From positions 2,666,001-2,730,000 of the forward strand of contig CM030714.1 in NCBI GenBank assembly GCA_017979445.1: 64,000 nt of DNA, given 5' to 3'. The translations under genes and the position numbers were made by a program. The DNA comes from Akebia trifoliata (lineage: Eukaryota > Streptophyta > Magnoliopsida > Ranunculales > Lardizabalaceae). The notes under the pieces are model-generated. The model did no database searches and was not told the origin of the DNA. It worked only from the letters and a program-made list of their open reading frames with translations. Shown here piece after piece: positions 49,101 to 59,579 of this stretch (position 1 is its first letter; every line of letters starts with the position of its first letter).

Positions 49101-49421
49101 TTGGTGAGGTTTAGAGGTCCACCAGTTTCTGCAAACATAAACAGGAAACAACAGAAGGTGACAGTAGTTGGGTATGTTGAGGCAAACAAGGTCTTGAAGA
49201 AGGTTCAATCAATAGGGAAAAAAGCTGAGATTTGGCCTTATGTCCCATACAACCTTGTGGCTCATCCTTACATTGCTGAAGACAAGAAAGCACCACCTGG
49301 TTATGTCAGGAATGTTGAGACCATTGCAACAAGTACTTTGACCAGACAAGAAGACCAAGACCAGTATCAATACATTACCATGTTTAGTGATGAAAATCCA
49401 AATTCTTGCTCTATCATGTAA
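49101..49421 (+). pseudogene. Captured HIPP (heavy-metal isoprenylated protein) last exon, CaaX kept
   Basis: The open frame of 106 codons ends at a natural stop after CSIM, a farnesylation-type CaaX box. Family-typical blocks in order: KQQKVTVVGYVEANKVLKKV, IWPYVPYNLVAHPYI, DKKAPPGYVRNV and FSDENPNSCSIM. The likely exon starts after ATAAACAG at 49143; the ATG at 49101 would be in former intron DNA. The N-terminal HMA half with the metal-binding CXXC is absent. HIPPs bind metals or partner proteins at membranes through the lipid tail. Without an HMA core a product could only be a tail-type peptide. It is on the opposite strand to the PBG1 and phosphorylase pieces. Confidence 0.88.
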
Positions 49422-49734
49422 AGTAGGAAAAACAAAAGATATAAAATTGTGAGTCTCCATGTAGAGTTCAAAATTGTGAGTCTTTATAGTGGCTCTCCAT
49501 GTAGAGTTCAAAATTGTGAGTATCGATAGCATGATTACATTCCGTTAACATCTTGAATTTTTTAATATGGTGGTGATGGACTTGTTTAATTAGATGCCAA
49601 TAATCATGGGTGGTTACAATTCGTGCCTCAACAATTATGCTATTGTTTCGGTAGTAGCTCTCAATATAATTTTGTTTATCTAGCTATGTATTTCCATTTA
49701 AAACAAGTTACAAAAATAATGTTGAACCTGTCCA

Positions 49735-50225
49735 TTTTTTTATGGGTATAAACTGGACTTAAACCCACGGCCTCAGAGTTGCTTTGCAATGTGTCAAACC
49801 AACTGAGCATGGGTGGAGCTAGTAAGGAGCTGGTGGGGCAATTGCCCCCACAGAACTTTGGAACACCCCTATATTTTCAACTGATTACATGTCCCATTTG
49901 TCCCCACTCCCTCACCTCTCTCCCCATTTTCCCCCACACCCTCACCTCCCTCCAATCCCCCCCCACCCCCACCATCCCCTCTTCCATTTTTTGTTGATGA
50001 CATTGCCTCTTGACCGGGCCTTCTCATATACCAATAGGAAATGACCTAAATATCATTTTCTTCAACTTCTAACCAAAAATCTCTGAATTTTTCTCTAAAA
50101 CCATTCATCTTTAAGTTCTTCAACTATACAACTAACCATAGTTTGCCCCCACTACAAGAAAATCCTAGCTCCATCCTTGCAATTGAGCTATGGGGCCCAT
50201 GTCGAACCTGCGTCTTATAACATTG
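49735..50225 (-). repeat. SINE-like tRNA heads split by a dispersed repeat
   Basis: On the minus strand CTCAGTTGGTTTGAC (box A) and GTGGGTTTAAGTCC (box B) lie at 49808-49752, as in tRNA-derived SINEs. Another tRNA-like piece (CCATAGCTCAATTG, with GCAGGTTCGACATGG) lies at 50187-50218. Between them, 49812-50175 is a copy of the GGAGCTAG...CTAGCTCC repeat family seen upstream of CRK1 and CRK2. Confidence 0.5.
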
Positions 50226-52375
50226 AATATAGCAATCTATAGAAACAGACCCAGTTTTGAAATGGCTATTGCTCATTAAAACACCCAAGTCAATTTCAAT
50301 GGTTATACACTTAGATGACCCCATTAATCCATTATAATATTTTCAATTAACAAGTAAGTTTCTGGTTGTCCGTTTTCCTAAATTTTTGTCCATTGTGTCC
50401 ACCACTAACCTATAAGAAAAGATATCTAACTTACTCCATGGTTTTAACTTTCAAGACTGTTAGCACCACTTGTATAAGGCTATGATAATTCAATTTGCAC
50501 AGGAAATAGTAATTTATCTCCTCCATGCTACATTTTAAGTAAGCAATGGATGTGTAGAGAAACTTCCACTGCCACCATTTCGAATTGGATTTTTTTTTAA
50601 TTCACTTCCTTAGTACTTTTACATTAAATCTCTGCTTTTCTCTATATTGTAAAACATTTTTGTTTCCCATGCAACATAATCTACTTGCATTGCTTTAAAG
50701 TTACAAGACATGCTAGGAAGAATACCAATCAACCCTCAAGGCATGACATATGACATTCAGCCAATTAAGTTAATCTATTTTAGAAGTGCATCAAAAAATA
50801 TTTTAGTGGTAGAAAGAGAAAAGGGATACATGTTAAGTACTAATATCACCCTTATCACTTCAAACTTTAGAGTACATCTACAGCAAAAATATTCAAAATG
50901 TTTATATAGATTGAAAAAATGTGTAAGAGAAACACACCTTCCCTACAAAACCCCCAAGGCATAGGAAATAATCAATTGGTGTAACCATGTGTTTGCTATA
51001 AACAATTTTCCCCAAGATTCGTTCAACTGTTGCACCCTGATTTGAAAATCAAAGAATCAAATGAATAACAAGCAGTCTGTTTCTAGTTCACTATACATGT
51101 ATATAATACCAGTCTTTGATGATAGGTTAACTCCACTCACCTTTGGAACACCAAAAGATCTGAACTCAACAGATCAGATACCTTGAACAAAATCAATAAT
51201 GAGCAGACTTCATTTCCCTATTCATCATAGTGTGGGTACTTATCAGTTACAACAATAACCAATTGGTACAAGATCCACCAATTGGTACAAGATCTCAAAG
51301 TTCTTGGGTTTTTTGCACTTAGTGCATCATGAGTTTTAGGTAATCGAGTAGCACTCCAAGTATGTATAAACTCACAATGAGGGAATGGGGATATGATCTC
51401 ACTTGTGAAAGTAATAAATTTATGGTTAGGCTAGCAAACGGAGCTTGAAATTAAGGATTGTGTTTGGTTGCACTTGCAGGGACAGCACCATTCTATTTGA
51501 GTTGCTTGTACTTATATTAAAGGCCATGTCATGAACTAAGAACGTAATGGTGGTGTAGTGACTCGGGCTGAATCTTCATTAGTGACAAAGCTAACCCTTA
51601 CCAAGTTTAATATGTAATTGGGACATGTGTGAAGTGGGTGGCCCCCTTCTGATATTATAGTTGCACTATACTCTCTTAATTACATGGCATATCTTCTTTT
51701 ATTTTTTGGGTATGTTGTGGGGTGGTATTCTAGAGTTAATAATAACACATTTTTCAATATTATAGTTGCACTATACTCTGCCTGGGCTTGTTTCTTGCTA
51801 CATTCACTGAAAAAAGAGGGAAAGCAATATTTAAACCATCCTTTAAATATTCTTAACATGCAGGTTTGGGTCTCTCACAAGTTAGAAGTTAATTTAAGGA
51901 CTTCTACTTAATGTTGTGCATGTGCTTCATTAATTATCGGAACTGGAGGAATCGAAGTTTCAGTAAGTGAGTATTTGATATTTATGTCATTGTGCACAGA
52001 CTGCGCGCTGCAGCTTTAGGGATATATAAGCTTCCACCAATATTCCAAGACCGATCCAACTCACTAGTTTTGCCAACAATAAGAAAATATCTCTCCACTC
52101 ATTCCAACTTTGTTGCTTTCTATGTAACAAGAACTTTCTGTTTGGAATGCATGTAGACACTCAACACATTAGTACATTATTTTTCTAATTGTACAAGAGG
52201 ATTATTGGCTAGCATGTTATTGTCAAACTTCCAGCTTAATTTGGGTTTAAAAAAACAACACAAGGTTCATTTTATCGTTATGGGGTGACGGACTATCCTA
52301 TGTTGCTATCAATCTTGTTCAATGTATTGGTCTTCTTATGAGTGAACTACAATCAGATTTGTGTGCTCTTCTTTA
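50226..52375. other. CACTA interior, no gene recognised
   Basis: AT-rich sequence. A stretch at 52005-52080 after GTGCACAG reads openly (LRAAALGIYKLPPIFQDR) and may be another captured exon, but the family is not recognised. Other small frames look random. Confidence 0.4.
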
Positions 52376-52379
52376 CAGG

Positions 52380-52461
52380 TTTGTCTTGTAGTGGAGATAG
52401 CTTTGCCAAGGAAGGCAACATTATTGGTTTTGATCCTGCATATGAGTCGGTTATTCTGAAG
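52380..52461 (+). pseudogene. Exon-like segment of unknown gene
   Basis: An 82-nt segment bounded by an acceptor (CTTTACAG) and a donor (AAG/GTATTG), open in one frame as SGDSFAKEGNIIGFDPAYES followed by VILK. The composition looks coding. Not recognised. Given its setting it is probably another captured exon. Confidence 0.4.
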
Positions 52462-53424
52462 GTATTGTGTATTTCAGAACATGGACCTCCTTAATAGATT
52501 TATGATATACTAAACTACTAAAAGTGTTTGTGTGTACTAACAATTTAAGAATATATTGTTATTAGGGTGCTGTTAATTTGTGCCCGGTACACGTTAAGGT
52601 GCATTAAATACACCTCCAAAATTTATGTTAGGAGCGGATGGAATTTGGATTTTCTGCTTGTGGATTGGCATACACTATGTGCAAAAGCCCATATTTGACG
52701 GTCTTAAAACAACAAAGAAGTCTAACCTGAAAAAGGATATTTAGAATATATATGCTATGTTGATGATTATAAAACTAGTAGTAAAGAAAGTGGAACAGAG
52801 TGGCTCATCAGCAACACAAACAAGATGTTGGCCAGCTTGAGCTAGGTGAAAGAAGGGTACTTACCTCAAGAAGTGGTCGGTCATGTTCAGCCTTAGGAAG
52901 AACAGATGAGAGCGATCATATGCACTAATGCTGCATCACCCTGCACAAGGAATGACACAATTCTCAATTGGATCTCAGATTGAAAATTCCAATAAAAGAG
53001 AACGCATTACTAATAAATGCCATTGTTGAAACCTAGAGCAACAAAACCACAACAAAAGAGAACGCATTATCTGGCTGTAATTTTTTACAGATCTAACAAT
53101 AAACAGAGATGACAGCTTACATACATCTCTTTTAATACTATTGTACGGTTATTTGTTGCAAAAAAATATGCTCAAACAAAAGGCATGAATCTACATATTC
53201 ATTCACCACAGAACTTATGATACAGAGATAAGTTGACTTGAGAATATCATGTTGATTAAGTACACAAATATTAGCAAAAGATTAAAGAATACCAAAGCAT
53301 TGCTTTGGTACATAAGGTAAAGCAAAGGAGCAAGACTTGCAATTAAACATTGTGAAAGTCATTAACCATTATTTTTCATAAAGAATGCTTCTCCAACAAA
53401 CAGGACTAGATCTGGACTGTTAAG

Positions 53425-53575
53425 GTTTATCACACACACACACACACCCCTCACAACAGCAACAACAATAACAATCTTTCTATGATACTGAGAAGAATTG
53501 ATAATTTGCACAAAAAAGAACTCAACAACAGACACACACACACACACACCCAAACCCAACCCCCCCCCCCCCAAC
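53425..53575. repeat. (CA)n and poly-C microsatellites
   Basis: Two CA tracts (about 53431-53447 and 53532-53549), each close to AACAACAACA runs, and a 12-14-C run at ~53560. The long minus-strand frame across this block ending in Val/Gly/Cys runs is an artefact of the repeat. Confidence 0.85.
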
Positions 53576-53598
53576 AACAACAACAATTACAAACTTTC

Positions 53599-53816
53599 TA
53601 TGTTTCACGGTTAGTACAGATAGTCTCAAGACCCGAGTTGGTTGGTGAGTTTCCTTGAACATAGTTTGAGCCAATATCACCACCAAGGAAATCATGGACA
53701 CTGGTAACATAATTATCTCCATAAGACCCACATGCGTCATACTCCATTGGCATAGGCATCCCATCCCTTTTTGACACAAGATGGTTCCTTGTGGAACATG
53801 GCGCATATGTAACCAA
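53599..53816 (-). pseudogene. Exon-like segment of unknown gene with stop
   Basis: The minus-strand frame ends at a TAG and reads MPMEYDACGSYGDNYVTS, VHDFLGGDIGSNYVQG and NSGLETICTNRET. The composition looks coding, like a last exon, and possible acceptors lie at CACAAG near 53785. I do not recognise the family. Confidence 0.4.
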
Positions 53817-53935
53817 GCAAAAAAGGATGCATAATAGAGCCGGAACAACATGTAATCCAATTGATGGCTGAAATAATCTCCTAATTCATAAATTAAAAAA
53901 ATGGTAACAGTTTTGGGTCTATAAAAGTGGCACAA

Positions 53936-54966
53936 AAGCTAAAGTTTCAGCAGTCTTTTTATTGGAGATTGGAAACAACCCAACTCTCCTCTCCCTTTTT
54001 TCCCACCCAAAAAAATAAAAATCCAATATGCTGATTGCATATTGTTAGATCAATAGCATCCTAACCTCGAAAAAGAGAGTTGTTGTATGTTTAGGACCCA
54101 TAATTTGTGTTGTGGTTTAAACTACTTACTAATGAATGTCCCCATGTGCATAATAGCATAAAGAACTTAATATGTTAAAGAAATTTGTATGCTAGTGGGG
54201 GCTAGCAAATACTAAAAAAAAATTTAAAGACAAGGTTTTAAAGATGCTACAAACAAAATAAGACTGTTTATTAATTAAAAAAGATTTGATAAGTTGTAAA
54301 ATCTTTAACTTAAGTACTATAGACCTACAAATTTCATACTTTGAGAAATGAATTATTGACACAAAACTAAACAATTCTACAATGTAAATGAACTTAGTTT
54401 TAATATCAGCCAACACATTTCAAAGCAAACAAAATTTACTTAGTTAAAAAGAAGTATCTTCCATTAAGTACAAGAAGTGCTACTACACCAGGAATGGAAC
54501 TTACAAAAGCCTTGCATTATTAACAACAGAAATTCCAGCTCCAATAGTCATCCAGGCTTGGGACCATCCTTTTCCCTCCTCCTTTATCCGGGCTTGGGAC
54601 CGGCAATGTAAAACATATAATTTTACATTGGCGGAGTTAAAAAGGGGTTAGTTATAAAAGAAATCATAAAACATACATAGGTACAAAAGTCTATGTAGTG
54701 ATCCATTTCATGCAAATAATTTGCACACATAAAGGATGAGAATGCCATACCTACTGATTTGCTGAATCTTTTAGTCCATTTCATCTATTTAGGCTAGTAA
54801 TGGACACAATCCCAGTTTTAAATATTTATAAGCCATTACCATAAGTTTTCCATAAGTAAGCAAACTAACAAAATCATAAGTTTGTCTCAAAAAACATGTA
54901 TCACAGACTAATTCACCAATAAAACTAATTAATTCAGAAGTTTTTCTGATAAAAAAACGCATCAAA
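53936..54966. other. 3' flank of the TnpA-like gene, no gene seen
   Basis: AT-rich, non-coding as far as can be seen. It lies downstream of the minus-strand TnpA-like stop codon and should hold its 3' UTR. GGGCTTGGGACC occurs twice (54557-54605). Confidence 0.45.
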
Positions 54967-56690
54967 TCAATCATCTGGCGGCTGTGTTGATGAGTCCGGT
55001 GGAGTTGGGAATGTACAGCCCGATGGAGTAGGAAACGTGCCACCAAACTACAATAAACATATCAGATTATCAGATATATTATATTTATATATCTATAAAC
55101 TAAATAAATATAAATTTTTTACTTACACATCGTGATAGGCTCATAACCATCTGTGCAAGATTATCAAACTCAACTTTATCAGCTTGTCTTCGTCGCTCGG
55201 CTTCATCCTTATCAGCCTGTCTAAGCCGTTCGGCCTCAATCCTATCGACTTCTCTAAGCCGCTCAAACTCAATCCTATCGACTTCTCTAAGCCGTTCGGC
55301 CTCAATTCTATCGACCTCTCTTTGTTTCTCTATTTCATTCCTAGCCATCTCGAGCTGATGCTCCAAGGATAACCTCTCATTCTCACGCTCCGCCCTCTCA
55401 CCAGTCAAATTCTCCTCTAATGTTCTTATCTTCTCTCTCAACATGGTCATCTCTTCACTATTCATGGAAGAGGATGAATCCTGGCTAGATGATGACCCCC
55501 ACAAATTTGTGGGAGTCGGACCCAACCCAAATCCACGAACTCGGCCGGGTCTCTCTGCACCCATAACCTGACTAAGTACGTCATTAGGTCCACTTGTATC
55601 CTTTGAGCCATCTGGTAATTTTTCGAGTATTTCTTGCATTTCCTTCTACAAAAACGTGATTGATAATTACTATATATTCTTTTGGAGTTCTATAAAATAA
55701 TGTAATTGCACTTACTATTTTGGTAGCAGCATCATCATCAACAGGTACCCCATCTTTATGAGAATGAGTCTTTATCCACATTTCAGCTCTACTGGGGGGT
55801 ATACCAGTGCCATTTTTTTCTTCCTATTAAGACATTGATGAGAAAATAATAGTTAATCACATGATTATACTGAAAGAACAATGATAATGAATTAAATATT
55901 ATTATGATTTATAATACCTCTTCATGGCGAAAGCAAGCAAAGCTCTTTGAACCAGACGTATGTAGCATTGTCTGTTGAGAGCGATTCTTCTTATTTATCT
56001 CACTTCGATACTATATTAAGGACAAACAATTAATAAAAAATATCATATGCAATGGTAACAAATCTGAAATATTAAGCATGTACCTGTCCTAACTCTGAAT
56101 TCCAATAATCTATGAGTGCTGCCCATTGTTCAATAGGAACACCATCGGGACGATGCTCATATCGGGTTACATCATCGTCGTACACATTGTAAATATTACG
56201 TTTAAGACCGCACTTGTAGTCCTTCCATTTTCTACCCATTGTTTTCATGATAAATGGGCGATTCTCTCCCATAATTTCGAACTTTTCCTAATATATCAAC
56301 ATGACAATCAAATATTATATCATTATAAAAATTTTCAATAAAGACAAAAATAAAATATATTATTATTATGTTAAAACATATTTTACCTACCAAAAGCATT
56401 TGCCATCCACGCTCTTTGTCATCTTTATCAATCTTCCTCCACGATTGAACATCTAAACGAAATACATGTGGATCTCTAGCTATAACCCCACAAAAGTTTG
56501 ACATTTTGGGCACATGTTTTCCAAAAGGTTGTTTAGCCTTATCAAATTCTACTTTTAGCCTCTTATTTGATGGGAGAGAAAATAAGCTTAGGCACCTTGT
56601 TGGACCCCTTCTTTTCTTAGTAGTGGATCCAGACAACCCCTCACTGATCTCGTATTGTGATGGACTTGACTCATCCTCTAAAGGGTCCAT
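54967..56690 (-). CDS. TnpA-like protein of the CACTA element (Ptta/En/Spm plant transposase family)
   Basis: Six exons, all in phase 0 with GT-AG borders: 56690-56391, 56287-56084, 56010-55918, 55823-55716, 55645-55127 and 55047-54967, giving 434 aa with no internal stop. Family blocks in order: RGPTRC (~res 26-32), GRKWKDYK and HRPDGVPIEQWAALIDYW (exon 2), HTSGSKSFACFR (exon 3), THSHKDGVPVDDDAATKI (exon 4), GRVRGFGLGPTP (exon 5). Exon 5 continues with five 11-residue repeats of the REVDRIEAERL type, a likely coiled coil for self-association. TnpA-type proteins bind subterminal repeats of their element; they do not themselves carry the DDE catalytic centre. The ATG follows directly on an intron acceptor (TGTCTTAG/ATGGACCC), so a leader intron is expected. 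It appears functional, but no TNP2 partner is present. Confidence 0.88.
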
Positions 56691-57411
56691 CTAAGACATG
56701 CAATAAAAAAAGAGTTAGCACACAATAAATTATATAAAAAATAAATTAAATAATTAGTAGTCATTTCTAACCAAATAAACGTACCAATTAACAATCTAAG
56801 TTTCGATTGATTGTGGAACCCTTACAAGCAACAAATTTAATTTTAATAACTCAAATTACCAGAAAAATAAGAAAACTCCAACCCTCAAGAAGTAGATCCA
56901 AGTTCACGCTATAACATGAACTAGTAAACAATAATACCCAATACAAGTTGGGTATTTTTAAATATCAAATTACCAGAAACAAAATAAATCCCATAAAACT
57001 TAATCCTTAATTATTAATCAAAAACTAAAATATTCCTCCATAAATTTTTTGAAACCTGTATAAGCATACCCAATTCAAGATTCTACACAAAAGTCAGCAT
57101 CCAAGTAACAATTTTACGAAAGAAATTCATAGTTCTATAAAAAAGAAGGAACAAAAACTCCAAAATTCATAAAAAAAATTTTGATCAATAATACCCCATA
57201 CAAGTTGGGTATCTTTATAGATCAAATTACTAGAAACAGAACAAATCCCTTAATTATTAACCAAATATCAAAAAATGTCTCCATAAATTTCCTAAAACTT
57301 GTATAAGCATACCCACCATTCAAGATTTTACACAAAACCTAGCATTCAAGATTCTACACAAAACCCATTAAATTTTCGTTGTAAAAAGTAGCCATTTTTG
57401 TAGTGAATCAA
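56691..57411. repeat. Leader-intron region with a diverged ~255-bp direct repeat
   Basis: Non-coding. 56932 to about 57180 and 57187 to about 57365 are related copies, both containing ATACAAGTTGGGTAT, CCTTAATTATTAA, CCATAAATTT and TGTATAAGCATACCCA in the same order. They lie in the inferred leader intron of the TnpA-like gene. Confidence 0.65.
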
Positions 57412-57745
57412 AATGATTAAAACAGAATCAAAATGAACATCCATAGTTCTATAAAGAAAAAGCACAAAAGCTTAAGTAACAAGAGATAAAGAGATACATT
57501 AAAAAAAATAATTAAAACAGAATCAAAATGAACATCCATAGTTCTATAAAGAAAAAGCACAAAAGCTCAAGTAAAAAGAGACAAAGAGATACATTAAAAA
57601 AAATAATTAAAACAGAATCAAAATGAACATCCATAGTTCTATAAAGAAAAAGCACAAAAGCTCAAGTAAAAAGAGACAAAGAGATACATTAAAAAAAATA
57701 ATTAAAACAGAATCAAAATGAACATCCATAGTTCTATAAAGAAAG
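57412..57745. repeat. 95-bp tandem repeat, about 3.5 copies
   Basis: GAACATCCATAGTTCTATAA recurs at 57435, 57530, 57625 and 57720, an exact 95-bp period, and copies 2 and 3 are nearly identical. Each unit also has GATACATTAAAAAAAATAAT and ATTAAAACAGAATCAAAAT. Purine-rich on the plus strand, no coding potential. Confidence 0.95.
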
Positions 57746-57834
57746 AGAAAAAAAACTCAAAAATTCATGAAAAAAATAATATTCAAGATGAAGTAAATGA
57801 GGTTTAAAACATAAAACCTTTACAAACCTTAAAT

Positions 57835-58125
57835 CTGCAAAGTCTTGGTAAAACAACGACAACAAGATGAACTTCTACGTCTTTTGCAGGGATACAAACC
57901 GAAATAGAGACGAAGAGGGTGTGAGAGGGAGAGATTGAGAGTTAGGTCAAGAGAGTGGGACATAGACAGAGAGAGTGTAAGAGGGAGATGGAATGAAACA
58001 CAGGGAGACGTAGTGTAAAAGGGAGAGAGGAAACAAATTGAAAGTTTGGCGCCAAAAGTTTCGTGATTGTCGACGATTTCCCACAAATTACCTTCGCTGT
58101 TACTGTGTTGGCGGCAGTTCACAAT
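57835..58125 (-). promoter_or_regulatory. Putative promoter/leader of the TnpA-like gene with E2F-type palindrome
   Basis: On the minus strand a pyrimidine-rich leader-like tract (about 58020-57900, many CTCTCTC) precedes a possible leader-intron donor (TTTAAG/GTTTGT at ~57830). Just upstream lies TTTGGCGCCAAA (58045-58056), a perfect palindrome matching the E2F consensus TTTSSCGC on both strands. E2F factors drive S-phase genes in plants. The role here is inferred from sequence and position only; no TATA box was assigned. Confidence 0.5.
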
Positions 58126-59579
58126 AAAAACGCCTCTAAAAACAGATTAACCTTTAATATGAATTGGGTGGCGTTAGTAAAAGTTGGTGTGGTAATAAAA
58201 ACTATCTTATTTTATGCCATTTAAACGAATTGAGATTCAACTCTATATAAAGCTGTCAACGGATACGAATATCCGAATCCGAAATTTTTATCCAATATCT
58301 GAATTCGAATTTGAATCTGATATTCTAATTCGATTATCCAATCGGATATCAGATAATATCCGATTTTAATTTAAATTATTTGTATTAAAAAAAACATAAC
58401 TTTTCCTTATCCAATTAATTTTTCATTATTAAAAATAATAATTATATATTATATTATTTATATAAAAATTAATCAAATAAACTAATATATATCATATATT
58501 ATTTCGATTCGGATATTATCAGATTCAAAATGTTAATATCTGAATCTGTATCCAATAAGGATTCGAATATAGAAAACTATCCGAATTCGAATTTGATATC
58601 AGAAATTTTCGGATAAATATCTGATATTTCGATTTCGAATTTTTAACTATCTATTCACACTTCTAATTTTACAAACATTTAATTGAATCGAATGTACAAC
58701 TAATCCAGAATGATAAAAAATTTGCAAGTCTACTCAGATGAAATAAATAAATATATTTAAAATATCTCCTAAAAAAATATCATATATAGCCGATTAAATT
58801 GGTTGAGTTTCTGACCCAAGGTGGTTCATTTTTGGAATGATTCGGTCAAGATGAAGAGTTGAGTCAGTTGATTTGTTGAGTTAACTTGGCAAGTTGGGTT
58901 CATAAACTTTTAGGGTCAAGACACTTTAAAATCCAATGAAGTGGAATTGACTCGGTCAAGTTTTGAGCTGACTCAATGAGTTGTAAAACTATGATTTTGC
59001 ATGCTAATGTGTAGTAATGTGAATATTTTCTTGTGCACCCTGTGATATGAACCATTTCATTGACTGATCTTTGAGTAGTTTGAGAAATATAGGAAGTGAA
59101 ATGGCAATAATTCATTCAAATTTCTTTTTTCCTTATTGGTTGTTAATTTATTTTTTTGTTTTTTTTTTAATGGTAATAAAATTTATTGTTTAAAATATAA
59201 ATTTAAATATTTTATAAGTGTAGGGGAGAAAAGCTAAATAAGGATGAAAGAGAAAAAGCCCTCGACTCTTAAACACACACTCAAATTTTCTAGAAAAAAT
59301 TCTAAAAACATGTGCAACTTTTGTTAAAATTACCGTTCAAGTACACTGTTCATTTCACTTCAAAAAAAATTCCATAATGAGATTGCAGAGATTTTAATGT
59401 AATGATCTCATCTCGGTTATAAAAGATAGCGAGATCACTGATATTTATTCGAAAAATAACAATCTTACTCAAAGCTAGCAAGATATTTGCTATTTACCAA
59501 TGTTTAAAAAACGTTCTAAAACATATTTTATAAATTCAATAAATTAAAAATAATGAATGAGTTAAATTAGTGGCATATG
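58126..59579. other. CACTA interior with GATATCCGAAT-type repeat, no gene
   Basis: 58257-58650 is built of short direct and inverted copies of ATATCCGAAT, GGATATC and TTCGAAT, probably an AT-rich DNA-transposon remnant. 58790-59000 has several copies of TTGAGTTGA/GACTCGGTCAAG-like motifs. The remainder is AT-rich without a recognisable feature. Confidence 0.45.

Noticed and set aside
50710..50964. 84-codon frame in the CACTA interior
   Set aside because: No recognisable motif, no splice context and AT-driven composition.
53362..53935. Frames rich in Val, Gly and Cys
   Set aside because: Produced by CA, CAA and poly-C repeats; only the segment before the repeats (53599-53816, another frame) looks protein-like.
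57370..57400. TTTTTGTAGTG as the right end of the nested CACTA
   Set aside because: Flanking 3 bp is AAT rather than AGT, and none of the AGCGGCGGAT-type subterminal repeats lie beside it.
57412..57745. CRISPR-like array
   Set aside because: Units are contiguous 95-bp tandem copies without unique spacers, in plant DNA.
57829..58122. 97-codon minus-strand frame upstream of the TnpA-like gene
   Set aside because: Composition is Ser/Leu/Pro from a CT-rich leader; it fits an untranslated leader better than a protein.
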